This document shows positions 16,976 through 26,334 of a stretch of DNA of 64,000 bases, piece by piece. Positions within the stretch are counted from its first letter, which is position 1. Each line of letters starts with the position of its first letter. The notes beneath the pieces were generated by a model. The model saw only the letters and a list, made by a program, of their open reading frames with translations. It ran no database searches and was not told where the DNA came from. The stretch spans positions 248,001-312,000 of the forward strand of contig NZ_CP073720.1 of the NCBI RefSeq assembly GCF_025137375.1, written 5' to 3'. The stretch comes from Dactylosporangium fulvum. Its GTDB lineage: Bacteria > Actinomycetota > Actinomycetes > Mycobacteriales > Micromonosporaceae. The position numbers were made by a program, and so were the translations under genes.

Positions 16976-17224
16976 GGTGGCGTAGCTAACCCACGTGACG
17001 TGAACCGCCGGTAACTGGGCCGATGACGGGGTGACAAACCGTTACAAATACGGCAGCCGATGCGACACGATCGCAAGATCGGGCAGGTCGCGGTTGCCTG
17101 TGGGTGTACCGTGGCGCCGATCGGCGTGTCGCGTGCCGACCGTCGGGGGCCCGCGCCCATTGCGCAACCCGGCGAGAAGGCGCGCGTTACGTTTGACGTC
17201 TGTCCGTCCGCACCGGGGAGAACT
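16976..17224. other. Leader region before topA
   Basis: About 250 bases between the hypothetical gene and the topA start. The topA frame is open back to 17060, but the family start is at 17225. I see no clear promoter or operator; a supercoiling-sensitive promoter would be expected here from knowledge of topA genes, but cannot be shown by eye. Confidence 0.4.
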
Positions 17225-20011
17225 GTGCCGAACTCCGCCAACACGAAGCGGCTGGTGATCGTGGAGTCGCCGGCGAAGGCCAAGACGATTTCGGGCTACC
17301 TCGGCCCGAATTACGTCGTGGAGGCGAGCTTCGGCCACGTCCGTGACCTGCCGGTGGGCAAGAAGGACATGCCCGACGACCTCAAGAGCAAGCCGTGGGC
17401 CTACCTCGGGGTCGATGTCGACAATGATTTCACCCCGGTCTATATCATCTCGGCCGACCGCCGAAAGCAGATCACCCGCCTGAAAGCGCTCCTCAAGGAT
17501 GCGAGCGAGGTCTACCTCGCCACAGATGAGGACCGCGAGGGTGAGGCGATCGCCTGGCACCTTTTCGAGACGCTCAAGCCGAAGGTGCCGGTCAAGCGGA
17601 TGGTCTTCCACGAGATCACCCGGCCGGCGATCCAGGCCGCCGTCGCCAATCCGCGGGACATCAACCGCGCCCTGGTCGACGCCCAGGAGGCCCGCCGCAT
17701 CCTGGACCGCCTCTACGGGTACGACGTCTCCACCGTCTTGTGGAAGAAGGTCCAGCGCGGCCTGTCGGCGGGGCGCGTGCAGTCGGTCGCGACCCGCATC
17801 GTGGTCGAGCGCGAGCGGCAGCGGATGCGGTTCCGCTCGGCCGAATACTGGGACATCCTCGCCAAGCTGCTGCCGGAGAACGACACCCGCACGTTCAACG
17901 CCACCCTCATCGCGATCGACGGTGACCGCGTCGCGACCGGCCGTGACTTCGGTCCGGAGACGGGTCTGGTCAAGCCCGGCGCCGGCGTGATCCACCTCGA
18001 CGAGCAGGGCGCCCGCGGCCTGGCCGCCCGCCTGGAGGGCCGGCCGTTCACGGTCACCCGGGTCGAGGAGAAGCCGTACCGCCGTAAGCCGTACCCGCCG
18101 TTCATCACCTCCACGCTGCAGCAGGAGTCGGCCCGCAAGCTGCGGCTGTCCAGCGCGCAGACCATGCGGGTGGCGCAGCGGCTGTACGAGAACGGCTACA
18201 TCACGTATATGCGTACGGACTCGGTGAACCTGTCCGAGGCCGCGATCGCCGCCGCCCGCCGGCAGATCCAGGATCTGTACGGCGCGTCCGCCGTCCCGCC
18301 GCAGCCCCGCCGGTACACCGGCAAGGTCAAGAACGCGCAGGAGGCCCACGAGGCGATCCGCCCCGCCGGCGACTCGTTCCGCACGCCCGGTGACGTCGCC
18401 AAGGAGCTGTCCGCCGAGGAACTGCGGCTCTACGAGCTGATCTGGCAGCGGACCATCGCCTCCCAGATGACCGACGCGGTCGGCAACAGCACCTCGGTGC
18501 GGATCAACGCGACGACCCCGGCGCAGGAGTCGGTGGACTTCGCCGCGACCGGCAAGACCATCACCGACCCGGGCTTCCTGCGGGCCTACGTCGAGTCGTC
18601 CGACGACGAGAACGCCGAGGCCGAGGACGCCGAGCGGCGCCTGCCGGTGCTGGTCAAGGGCCAGCCGCTGACCGAGCAGGGCCTCACCCCGACCGGGCAC
18701 ACCACCCAGCCGCCGCCGCGGTACACCGAGGCGTCGCTGGTGAAGGCCATGGAGGAGCTCGGCATCGGCCGCCCGTCGACGTATGCGTCGATCATGGAGA
18801 CGATCAACAACCGGGGATACGTCTTCAAGCGCGGCCAGGCGCTCATCCCCTCGTTCCTCGCGTTCGCCGTCGTCGGGCTGCTCGAGAAGCACTTCCCGCG
18901 CCTGGTCGACTACGACTTCACCGCGTCGATGGAAAACGTCCTCGACGAGATCGCGACCGGTGACGAGAGCACCGTCGACTTCCTGCGCCCCTTCTACTTC
19001 GGTGGCGACACCGGCGACGAAGGGTCGGTGGCCCGTCAGGGCGGTCTGAAGCGCATGGTGACCGAACGGCTCGGTGAGATCGACGCTCGCGGGATCAACT
19101 CGATCCCGCTTTTCCGTGACGAGGCCAATCGCGACGTGGTGGTGCGCGTCGGGCGATACGGCCCCTACCTGCAGCGGACCGTGGCCGGCGCGCCCGAGGG
19201 CGAGGAGGGCGACCGGGCGCCGGTGCCCGACGGCATCGCGCCCGACGAACTGACCCCGGAGAAGGTGGCGGAGCTGTTCGTCGGCGGCACCGGCGGCGAG
19301 CGCAAGCTCGGCGAGCACCCGGAGACGGGTGAGCCGGTGGTGCTGAAGTCCGGTCGCTACGGGCCCTACGTGTCGACCGGTGACAAGAACGCTTCCCTGC
19401 TGTCCACCCAGTCGCCGGAACACCTGACCCTGGCCGAGGCGCTCAAGCTGCTCACGCTGCCGCGGGTCGTCGGCAAGGACGCGGCCGGCGAGGACATCAT
19501 CGCCTCGCCGGGCCGGTACGGGCCGTACATCAAGCGCGGCACCGACACGCGGTCACTCGCGAGCGAGGACCAGCTGTTCACGGTCACGCTGGAGGAGGCG
19601 CTGGCCCTGCTGGCGGCGCCGAAGACGCGTGGCCGGGCGGTCGCCAAGCCGCCGCTGCGGGAGATGGGCGTCGATCCGGCGACCGAGAAGCCGCTGGTGA
19701 TCAAGGACGGGCGGTTCGGGCCGTATGTCACCGACGGCGAGCACAACGCCTCGCTGCGGCGCAGCCAGGCGGTCGAGACGCTGACCATCGACGAGGCGAG
19801 TGAGATGCTCGCCGAGAAGCGGGCCAAGGGGCCGGCGCCGAAGAAGGCCCGCGCGACGAACAAGGCCGCGGCCGGCAGCGAGGCTCCGGCGAAGAAGACG
19901 GCGGCCAAGAAGACGGCGACGAAGGCCACGGCCGCCAAGAAGGCGACCCCGGCGAAGAAGGCCGCCCCGAAGAAGGCCACCGCCAGGAAGGCGACCCCGC
20001 CGGCGGAGTAA
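17225..20011 (+). CDS. topA: DNA topoisomerase I
   Basis: Type IA topoisomerase of 928 residues that relaxes negative supercoils. The Toprim domain starts with LVIVESPAKAKTI and has DEDREGEAIAW. The catalytic tyrosine is in YMRTDSVNLS (Tyr328). Four to five C-terminal repeats contain the GRYGPY / GRFGPYV phrase of actinobacterial TopA, in place of zinc fingers. The last 55 residues are a Lys/Ala-rich tail (KKTAAKKTATKATAAKK), known in mycobacterial and streptomycete TopA to aid processive DNA binding. The start is GTG 17225 with GGGGAG upstream; the frame is open from 17060. A terminator begins at the stop codon. Confidence 0.97.
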   Translation: MPNSANTKRLVIVESPAKAKTISGYLGPNYVVEASFGHVRDLPVGKKDMPDDLKSKPWAYLGVDVDNDFTPVYIISADRRKQITRLKALLKDASEVYLATDEDREGEAIAWHLFETLKPKVPVKRMVFHEITRPAIQAAVANPRDINRALVDAQEARRILDRLYGYDVSTVLWKKVQRGLSAGRVQSVATRIVVERERQRMRFRSAEYWDILAKLLPENDTRTFNATLIAIDGDRVATGRDFGPETGLVKPGAGVIHLDEQGARGLAARLEGRPFTVTRVEEKPYRRKPYPPFITSTLQQESARKLRLSSAQTMRVAQRLYENGYITYMRTDSVNLSEAAIAAARRQIQDLYGASAVPPQPRRYTGKVKNAQEAHEAIRPAGDSFRTPGDVAKELSAEELRLYELIWQRTIASQMTDAVGNSTSVRINATTPAQESVDFAATGKTITDPGFLRAYVESSDDENAEAEDAERRLPVLVKGQPLTEQGLTPTGHTTQPPPRYTEASLVKAMEELGIGRPSTYASIMETINNRGYVFKRGQALIPSFLAFAVVGLLEKHFPRLVDYDFTASMENVLDEIATGDESTVDFLRPFYFGGDTGDEGSVARQGGLKRMVTERLGEIDARGINSIPLFRDEANRDVVVRVGRYGPYLQRTVAGAPEGEEGDRAPVPDGIAPDELTPEKVAELFVGGTGGERKLGEHPETGEPVVLKSGRYGPYVSTGDKNASLLSTQSPEHLTLAEALKLLTLPRVVGKDAAGEDIIASPGRYGPYIKRGTDTRSLASEDQLFTVTLEEALALLAAPKTRGRAVAKPPLREMGVDPATEKPLVIKDGRFGPYVTDGEHNASLRRSQAVETLTIDEASEMLAEKRAKGPAPKKARATNKAAAGSEAPAKKTAAKKTATKATAAKKATPAKKAAPKKATARKATPPAE

Positions 20012-20038
20012 CCCCGCCGGCGGACCCCCGGCGGGGTT
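20010..20038 (+). terminator. Hairpin between topA and the convergent oxidase gene
   Basis: CCCCGCCGG at 20012-20020 pairs with CCGGCGGGG at 20028-20036, extended by AA/TT to 20010-20038. It sits at the stops of both convergent genes and could end transcripts from both sides. It lacks a long T-run. Confidence 0.7.
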
Positions 20039-21329
20039 ATGGGCCGAGGATGCGGTCGGTGTACGCGTTGGCGAACAGGCGGCCGGGGTCGAGCTTGTCG
20101 CGCATGGCGACGAAGTCGGTGAACCGGGGGTAGGCCTGCGACAGTGAGGCCGCGTCCCGGTAGTGCATCTTGCCCCAGTGCGGGCGGCCGCCGAGCGCCG
20201 TGGTGATGGCCTCGAAGCGGCGGAAGTACTCCTCGTAGGGTGCGCCGACGAACTGGTGGATCGCGACGTACGCGTTGTCGCGGCCGTGGCCGTGCGACAG
20301 CCAGATGTCGTCGGCCGCGGTGAACCGCACCTCCACCGGGAACTGCACGCGGAACGGCAGGCCGGCCACCACCGAGCGGAGGCCGTCGAACGCCTCACGC
20401 AGCGCCGCGCGGGGCAGCCCGTACTCCATCTCCACGAACCGGACCCGCCGAGGGGTGCAGAACACGTCGTGGGACAGCGCCGTGTACGTGCGCGCCGAGA
20501 GAGCCCGGGCGGAGATGCGGCTGACGGCCGGTACCACCGCCGGGAACGTCCGGCCGACCCGGCAGGCGCCGCCGAAGACCGTGTTGGACAGGAAGTCGTC
20601 GTCCAGCCACCGCCGCCAGCCGGCCAGCGGACGGTCCGAGACCTCGACGCGGTTGTTGCGCTTCATCTGGACCCGGTCGGTGTACGGGAACCAGTAGAAC
20701 TCGAAGTGGTCGTTCTCGGCGATGTGCTCGTCGAGGCCCGACCAGACGTCGGCCAGCGGCGCCGGGCGCTCGTCGGCGCGCAGCACGAACGCCGGCACGC
20801 AGCGCAGCGTGACCGAGGTCAGCACGCCGAGCGCGCCGATGTTGACCCGGGCCGCCGCGAACAGCTCCGGCTGCTCGGTGGCCGAGCAGCGCAGGACCGA
20901 GCCGTCGGCGGTGACCAGCTCCAGCGCCTCGATGAAGGTCGGCAGGCAGCCGTAGGCGGCGCCGGTGCCGTGGGTGCCGGTGGACAGCGCGCCGGAGATG
21001 GTCTGCGCGTCGATGTCGCCGAGGTTGGGCATCGCGAGGCCGTGGGCGGCCAGGGTGGCGTTGAGTTTCGCCAGCGGCATGCCGGCCTGCACGGTGACGA
21101 GGTCACCCTCGACCCGGACGAGTGACGTCATCCGGTCGAGTTCAACGCGCAGCCCGTCGGTGGCCGCGGCCGGCGTGAACGAGTGACCACTGCCGACCGC
21201 CTTCACCCGCAGGCCCTCACCCGCCGCCGCGCGCAGGACTTCTCCCAGCTCAGCCTGGGTTTCCGGGTGTGCGACACGGGTGGCGCGCGCGGTCTGGTTG
21301 CCGGCCCAGTTGGCCCACGGTGATGTCAC
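20037..21329 (-). CDS. FAD-linked L-gulono/D-arabinono-1,4-lactone oxidase family protein
   Basis: A 430-residue flavoprotein of the vanillyl-alcohol oxidase fold. The FAD domain has VGSGHSFT, in which the histidine is the usual covalent FAD attachment point in aldonolactone oxidases, followed by ISGALSTGTHGTG. The C-terminal domain has RPHWGKMHY and TDFVAMRDKLDPGRLFAN, typical of the ALO family. It oxidises a sugar lactone or alditol; the exact substrate cannot be told. GTG 21329 is preferred because homologues start at WxNWAGNQ; the frame is open to 21377. It is divergent from a TetR gene that may control it. Confidence 0.88.
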   Translation of the reverse strand: MTSPWANWAGNQTARATRVAHPETQAELGEVLRAAAGEGLRVKAVGSGHSFTPAAATDGLRVELDRMTSLVRVEGDLVTVQAGMPLAKLNATLAAHGLAMPNLGDIDAQTISGALSTGTHGTGAAYGCLPTFIEALELVTADGSVLRCSATEQPELFAAARVNIGALGVLTSVTLRCVPAFVLRADERPAPLADVWSGLDEHIAENDHFEFYWFPYTDRVQMKRNNRVEVSDRPLAGWRRWLDDDFLSNTVFGGACRVGRTFPAVVPAVSRISARALSARTYTALSHDVFCTPRRVRFVEMEYGLPRAALREAFDGLRSVVAGLPFRVQFPVEVRFTAADDIWLSHGHGRDNAYVAIHQFVGAPYEEYFRRFEAITTALGGRPHWGKMHYRDAASLSQAYPRFTDFVAMRDKLDPGRLFANAYTDRILGP

Positions 21330-21431
21330 GAAACCTGAGTACCCTTCACATATGCCCCCCGTCAATGACCCGATCAATCACAAGGGTGAAATGAGCTATC
21401 CGTCGATCGTGCCCGGTCGTTGACGTGAGTA

Positions 21432-21442
21432 GGTTTCAAACC
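21432..21442. promoter_or_regulatory. Palindrome in the oxidase/tetR divergent region
   Basis: GGTTTCAAACC is an 11-base perfect palindrome around a central C, 25 bases before the TetR start codon and just after a TTGACG element (about 21419-21424). It is a plausible operator for the TetR protein, but short. Confidence 0.4.
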
Positions 21443-21466
21443 AGCGGATAGAGGGGGGACGGCCGG

Positions 21467-22102
21467 GTGGCGACGCAGACAGTGGCTGGCGTCGGGACGA
21501 AGAAGCCGCTGCGCCGGGTGCCGGTGCAGGGCCGCAGCGTGGCGCGCGTGGGGCGGATGCTCGACGCCTGCGCCGAGCTCGTCGACGAAATTGGATATGA
21601 CGGCCTGACCACGACGTTGCTGGCCGAGCGGGCGGGGGTGGCGATCGGTTCGGTCTACCAGTTCTTCCCGGACAAGCGGGCCATCGTGCAGGCCCTGACG
21701 CTGCGCAGCCTCGAGGGCTACCTGCAGCGGCTCAGTGACCGGCTCGCCGGCGAGGGCATCGCGCACTGGTGGGACGCGGTCGACGCCGCGATCGACGAGT
21801 ACATCGACATGCACCGCACGGTGCCGGGCTTCCGCACGCTGCACTTCGGCGACGTGGTGGACATCCACCTGCTCGACGACGAGCGGGACAACAACGACGT
21901 GATCGTTTCGCAGCTCTCGGCGCTGCTCATCGCCCGGTTCGGCATCCTCGACGCCGACCGGCTCCAGTTCGTGCTGGCGATCGCGGTCGAGGCCGCCGAC
22001 GCGCTGATCAAGCTGGCGTTCCGCCGCTCACCGGACGGCGACGCCGCGGTGCTCGGCGAGGCGAAGGCCCTGATCAGGGAGTACCTGCACCACCGTCTCT
22101 AG
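21467..22102 (+). CDS. TetR-family transcriptional regulator
   Basis: A 211-residue regulator. The N-terminal helix-turn-helix spans residues 28-75: ARVGRMLDACAELVDEIGYDG, then LLAERAGVAIGSVYQFFPDK, a standard TetR DNA-binding helix pair. The C-terminal domain (about 95-205) is a helical ligand/dimer domain with no signature of a known ligand. GTG 21467 is the start. Divergent orientation with the lactone oxidase gene and the palindrome in the shared 137-base region suggest local control of that gene and itself; this is inference. Confidence 0.9.
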   Translation: MATQTVAGVGTKKPLRRVPVQGRSVARVGRMLDACAELVDEIGYDGLTTTLLAERAGVAIGSVYQFFPDKRAIVQALTLRSLEGYLQRLSDRLAGEGIAHWWDAVDAAIDEYIDMHRTVPGFRTLHFGDVVDIHLLDDERDNNDVIVSQLSALLIARFGILDADRLQFVLAIAVEAADALIKLAFRRSPDGDAAVLGEAKALIREYLHHRL

Positions 22103-22233
22103 CGACGCGCCACGCGGCGGGTAAAGCGTTCGAAACGCGTTGTTGACAATCCCACAACGCCTGTCCGCTTTGCCCGCTGCGGCGCATACTTCTGATCGAC
22201 CGGTACCCCACTGTCGAGGACTGGATCCATCAG

Positions 22234-23136
22234 ATGAACAGGCAAAACATCGGCATCATCGGTGCCGGGCGAGTAGGGGCGGTGCTCGGCGCCGCACTCG
22301 TCCGAGCCGGGCACCGGGTGATCGCCGCGGTCGGTGTCTCCGCCGCTTCCAAGGCCCGTGCCGAGCAGTTGCTGCCGGGCGTGCAGCTCCTTCCTGCCGA
22401 CCGGGTCGCCGCCTCTGCCGACCTGGTCCTGCTGGCCGTTCCCGACGACGTGCTCGCCGGTCTGGTCAACGGCCTGGTCGAGACCGGCGCGCTGCGCCCC
22501 GGCCAGATCGTCGCCCACACCTCCGGCGCCCACGGCCTGGCCGTGCTCGCCCCGGTCACGACCGTCGGCGCCGAGCCCCTCGCGCTGCACCCGGCGATGA
22601 CCTTCACCGGCACCGAGGACGACCTGCGCCGGCTCGACGGCGCGTCGTTCGGGGTCACCGCCCCCGACCACCTGCGGGAGACCGCCGCGGCGCTCGTCGC
22701 CGACCTGGGCGGCGTCGCCGAGTGGATCGACGAGGAGCGTCGGCCGCTGTATCACGCCGCGCTCGCCCACGGCGCCAACCACCTCGCCACGCTCGTCAGC
22801 GAGGCGATGGACCGGCTGCGCGACGCCGGCGTGCGCCACCCCGAGCAGGTGCTCGCCCCGCTGCTGGGTGCGGCCCTGGACAACACGCTCCGCCTCGGCG
22901 ACGCGGCCATCACCGGCCCGGTGTCCCGCGGCGACGCCGGCACCGTCGCCAAGCACCTCAAGGCGCTGGAGTCGGTCGCGCCCGGTTCGGTGCCGCCCTA
23001 CCTGGCGCTCGCCCGCCGCACCGCCGACCGGGTCATCGCGGCCGGCCGGCTGCGCCCGATCGACGCCGAGCCGCTGCTCGACGTGCTCGGCAGTGCCGCA
23101 CGGAACCGCCGTGACACGGAGGAGCGGGCGGCATGA
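22234..23136 (+). CDS. Rossmann-fold / DUF2520 oxidoreductase in the panC-panD operon
   Basis: A 300-residue NAD(P)-binding protein. [21 protein letters not shown] (split, residues 6-26) is the dinucleotide loop, [14 protein letters not shown] the strand-turn after it, and [20 protein letters not shown] a helix of the DUF2520 domain that resembles the C-terminal domain of ketopantoate reductases and related 6-phosphogluconate-dehydrogenase-like enzymes. It equals Rv3603c in position. The panC ATG overlaps its stop, so the three genes are one operon. A role as a ketopantoate reductase or in control of the pathway is possible, but not shown. Confidence 0.87.
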   Translation: MNRQNIGIIGAGRVGAVLGAALVRAGHRVIAAVGVSAASKARAEQLLPGVQLLPADRVAASADLVLLAVPDDVLAGLVNGLVETGALRPGQIVAHTSGAHGLAVLAPVTTVGAEPLALHPAMTFTGTEDDLRRLDGASFGVTAPDHLRETAAALVADLGGVAEWIDEERRPLYHAALAHGANHLATLVSEAMDRLRDAGVRHPEQVLAPLLGAALDNTLRLGDAAITGPVSRGDAGTVAKHLKALESVAPGSVPPYLALARRTADRVIAAGRLRPIDAEPLLDVLGSAARNRRDTEERAA

Positions 23137-23957
23137 AGGTCGTCGGCACCCGCGAGGAGCTCAAGGCCGCCCGGGACGCGGCCGCCGGCACCGTCGCGGT
23201 CGTCATGACCATGGGGGCACTCCATGAGGGGCACGCCGCGCTGCTGCGGACGGCGCGTGCCGAGGCCGACACGGTGCTGTTGACGATCTTCGTCAACCCG
23301 CTGCAGTTCGGCCCCAACGAGGACTTCGACCGCTACCCGCGCACCCTCGACACCGACCTCGCCCTGGCCCGCGAGATCGGGGTCGACGTGGCGTTCACGC
23401 CGTCCGGCGAGGTCATGTACCCGCAGGGCGCGCCCGCCGTCCGGGTCGACCCGGGCCCGGCCGGGGAGCAGCTCGAGGGCGCCAGCCGCCCCGGCTTCTT
23501 CCACGGCGTGCTCACCGTGGTCAACAAGCTGTTCCAGCTGACCCGGCCGGACGTCGCCTACTTCGGTGAGAAGGACTACCAGCAGCTCGGCATGATCCGG
23601 GCGATGGCCCGCGACTTCGACCTGCCGATCGACGTGCGCGGCGTGCCGACCGTGCGGGAGGCCGACGGCCTGGCGCTGTCCAGCCGCAACCGCTACCTCG
23701 CGCCGGCCGAGCGCGAGTCGGCGCTGACCCTGTCGCGGGCGCTGCTCGCGGCGAAGACCGAGGGCGAGCGGGGCGGCGACGCGGTCGCGGCCGGCCTCGC
23801 CGAGTTCACGAAGTCGCCCGAGGTGAAGCTCGACTACTTCGTGCTCACCGATCCCATGCTCGGCCCGCCCCCGGCGCACGGCCCGGCCCGGCTGCTCACC
23901 GCGGCCTGGGTCGGTGCGACGCGCCTCATCGACAACGTAGCGGTGGAGTTGCCGTGA
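23133..23957 (+). CDS. panC: Pantothenate synthetase
   Basis: A 274-residue cytoplasmic ligase that joins pantoate and beta-alanine using [17 protein letters not shown] holds the HxGH nucleotide motif, [16 protein letters not shown] the pantoate site, [10 protein letters not shown] and [16 protein letters not shown] the further ATP-site motifs. The length is normal. ATG 23133 overlaps the stop of the DUF2520 gene and the stop overlaps the GTG of panD, so the operon is tightly coupled. Confidence 0.97.
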   Translation: MKVVGTREELKAARDAAAGTVAVVMTMGALHEGHAALLRTARAEADTVLLTIFVNPLQFGPNEDFDRYPRTLDTDLALAREIGVDVAFTPSGEVMYPQGAPAVRVDPGPAGEQLEGASRPGFFHGVLTVVNKLFQLTRPDVAYFGEKDYQQLGMIRAMARDFDLPIDVRGVPTVREADGLALSSRNRYLAPAERESALTLSRALLAAKTEGERGGDAVAAGLAEFTKSPEVKLDYFVLTDPMLGPPPAHGPARLLTAAWVGATRLIDNVAVELP

Positions 23958-24376
23958 TCCGCACCATGCTCAAGTCCAAGATTCACCGCGCCACGGTCAC
24001 CCAGGCCGACCTGCACTACGTGGGCTCGGTGACCGTCGACGAGGACCTGATGGACGCCGCCGACCTGCTCGCCGGCGAGCAGGTCGCGATCGTCGACATC
24101 ACCAACGGCGCGCGGCTGGAGACCTACGTGATCGCCGGGCCGCGCGGCTGCGGGGTCATCGGGATCAACGGGGCGGCCGCCCACCTCGTGCACCCCGGCG
24201 ACCTGGTCATCCTGATCTCGTACGGGCAGATGGACGACGCCGAGGCCCGCTCGTACGAGCCGCGGATCGTCCACGTCGACGCGGACAACAAGGTCATCGA
24301 GCTCGGTCACGATCCTGCTGGCGTAGTGCCAGGTATGGTGGGATCGCCCGTTCGGGGGGACCTCGCTCGGGCATAA
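23954..24376 (+). CDS. panD: Aspartate 1-decarboxylase (pyruvoyl enzyme)
   Basis: A 140-residue proenzyme that makes beta-alanine from aspartate for Pan[21 protein letters not shown] (residues 5-24) is the conserved N-terminus; self-cleavage between Gly24 and Ser25 forms the pyruvoyl group. [11 protein letters not shown] and [19 protein letters not shown] are standard. The GTG start at 23954 overlaps the panC stop. The tail of about 25 residues after DNKVIELG is longer than in E. coli and is flexible, as in mycobacterial PanD. Confidence 0.97.
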   Translation: MIRTMLKSKIHRATVTQADLHYVGSVTVDEDLMDAADLLAGEQVAIVDITNGARLETYVIAGPRGCGVIGINGAAAHLVHPGDLVILISYGQMDDAEARSYEPRIVHVDADNKVIELGHDPAGVVPGMVGSPVRGDLARA

Positions 24377-24394
24377 CCGCCCGGGGGAGGTTCA

Positions 24395-25318
24395 GTGCGA
24401 GGGGCACTCGCCGTCTGTGCAGTGCTGGGTGCGCTCGCCCTCCTGCTGTCGGCCTGCACCCCGGCCCGTCCACCGGGCACCGACGGCGACCTCGTCGACG
24501 GCTGGTCGATGCTGCCCGGCGCGGCGCTCGTCCCGCCGGTCGCACCGGCCTGCTACCGGCTGCCCGGCGGCGCCTCCTCGGCCGACGTCACCAAGTGGCC
24601 CGAGCCGGTCCCGTGCACCGAGCCGCACCTGGTCGAGCTGGTCAGCGTCGGGCAGTTCAGCGGCGCCGACGCCGACCGGGCCACCCCGCCGGGCACCGGC
24701 AGCCCGGCGCTGCGTGCCGCCTTCGCGAAGTGCTCCGCCGACGCCACGGCGCTGCTCGGCGCGGACTGGCGCATCGGGCGGCTGTCGCTGAGCGTCGATC
24801 TGCCCACCCCGATCCTGTGGGATGCCGGCGCCCGCTGGTACCGCTGCGATCTCCAGGCCCTCGAAGACCTCGACCGGTTCACGCCGATGACCCGGACCAC
24901 CACGCTCAAGGACGCCCTCAAGCCCGGCGGTGACCTGCTCGCCGGCTGCGTCACGGTGACCCAGCCGGCCGGGGGCAGGGCCGGGGAGATCGACCGGGTG
25001 CTCCCGGCGTCGTGCACCACGCGGCACGATGCCGAGTTCGCCGGGCTGTTCGAGGCGCCGGACGGGCCGTATCCGGCCGATGCGGCCGCCCGGCGGGAGG
25101 CGAACCTCGCCGGGTGCCGGCCGACGGTGGCCGCGTTCGTCAACATCCCCAACGACGCGAACTTCCGCGCGCGTACCGGTCTGATCACAATGCCGTTCGA
25201 CAAGGGGGCGTGGGAGCTCGGCAACCGCGCCGTCCGCTGCTTCGCCTGGCCGCCCAAGCCGGTCACGACGTCGCTGAAGGGGGCCGGGACCAGCGCTTTG
25301 CCCATTACCACAGCCTGA
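24395..25318 (+). CDS. Septum-formation-type lipoprotein, paralogue 1 of 4
   Basis: A 307-residue lipoprotein: signal peptide with lipobox LLSAC (Cys about 21), then PGTDGDLVDGWSML, a phrase found in the next two genes. Two repeats with the pattern C...C-x2-H-x2-E are seen (VPCTEPHLVELVSVG and ASCTTRHDAEFAGLF), the mark of the Septum_form family of secreted actinobacterial proteins. Two more cysteines lie in RWYRCDLQAL and RAVRCFAWP. GTG 24395 has a GGGGGAGG ribosome site. The molecular role of the family is unknown. It is the first of four tandem paralogues. Confidence 0.85.
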   Translation: MRGALAVCAVLGALALLLSACTPARPPGTDGDLVDGWSMLPGAALVPPVAPACYRLPGGASSADVTKWPEPVPCTEPHLVELVSVGQFSGADADRATPPGTGSPALRAAFAKCSADATALLGADWRIGRLSLSVDLPTPILWDAGARWYRCDLQALEDLDRFTPMTRTTTLKDALKPGGDLLAGCVTVTQPAGGRAGEIDRVLPASCTTRHDAEFAGLFEAPDGPYPADAAARREANLAGCRPTVAAFVNIPNDANFRARTGLITMPFDKGAWELGNRAVRCFAWPPKPVTTSLKGAGTSALPITTA

Positions 25319-25411
25319 GGCGCAGCCGCGTTGTTGTCGGGTTGCCAAGGACATTTATGGTTGGCACACTGCACCGGCGTTCTGTGCGCGCGCGGGGGAG
25401 GGACAACAACG

Positions 25412-26323
25412 ATGACGCGTTTCCGGCGGCTCTTTCCGGCCGTGGTGCCGGTCGTCGCGCTGATGCTGCTCACTGCCTGCGGTGTGCCCGCGGGGGTTGA
25501 CAAGGATCTCACCGACGACTGGGCGATGCTGGCCGAGCCGAAGGTGCCGTCCCCGCCCGTCGGTGCCTGCTACAACACCACCGTCAGTTACTTCGCGCAC
25601 GACACCACCACGATCTTCTCGTTCACGCCGGTCGAGTCCTGCGGCACCTCCCACGCGAGCGAGACGTTTTTTGTCGGTGAGCTGACCGGATCCGCGGCGA
25701 ACGGATCGACGCCGCCGAAGGGTGCCGCGCTCAACACCGCCTGGAGCAAGTGCGCCAAGGAGGCCGAGACGTTCCTCGGCGGCAATTACCACGACGGCCG
25801 GCTCACGCTGCTGGTCCTCGCGCCCTCGTCGGCGCAGTGGGCCGGCGGCGCCCGCTACTTCCGCTGCGACCTCGCCGAGGTGGCCAGCGACGGCAACAAG
25901 CCGGTCAACCGCACCAGCTCGCTCAAGGACGGCCTGCGCGGCGACAAGCCGGCGGCGCTGACCTGCGCCCAGGAGGTCTACGAGAGCGACGGCAAGACGT
26001 GGCTCGACTACACCGCCACGGCCTGCACCAACGTGCACAACATGGAGTACGTCGGCACGTATACGTCCGGTGAGCGCCCGTTCCCGAAGAACTCGGAGGA
26101 GCGGCGTGCGGCGATGCGGCCCGGCTGCGAGGCGCTCGGCGCGAAGTACCTCGGGATGAGCCTGTCGACGCTGCAGAGCCACCAGCAGCTCGGCATCGGC
26201 TTCTGGCTGGCCGACGAAGAGGCCTGGTCCCGCGGCGACCGCTCCGCCCGTTGCTACGCGATGCTGTTCGACAAGCTCACCACCGTCAAGTCCGTCAAGA
26301 ATCTCGGCAACGGCAAGGTGTAG
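25412..26323 (+). CDS. Septum-formation-type lipoprotein, paralogue 2 of 4
   Basis: A 303-residue lipoprotein with lipobox LLTAC, then DKDLTDDWAMLAEPKVPSPP, matching the N-terminus of paralogues 1 and 3. The repeats are VGACYNTT...VESCGTSHASETFFVG and TACTNVHNMEYVGTY. ARYFRCDLAEV and SARCYAML complete the cysteine set. ATG 25412 is preferred over the open frame from 25331, since the signal peptide begins there and GGGGGAGGG lies upstream. It is closest in sequence to paralogue 3, which follows 11 bases after its stop. Confidence 0.85.
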   Translation: MTRFRRLFPAVVPVVALMLLTACGVPAGVDKDLTDDWAMLAEPKVPSPPVGACYNTTVSYFAHDTTTIFSFTPVESCGTSHASETFFVGELTGSAANGSTPPKGAALNTAWSKCAKEAETFLGGNYHDGRLTLLVLAPSSAQWAGGARYFRCDLAEVASDGNKPVNRTSSLKDGLRGDKPAALTCAQEVYESDGKTWLDYTATACTNVHNMEYVGTYTSGERPFPKNSEERRAAMRPGCEALGAKYLGMSLSTLQSHQQLGIGFWLADEEAWSRGDRSARCYAMLFDKLTTVKSVKNLGNGKV

Positions 26324-26334
26324 GAGTAGCGCAG

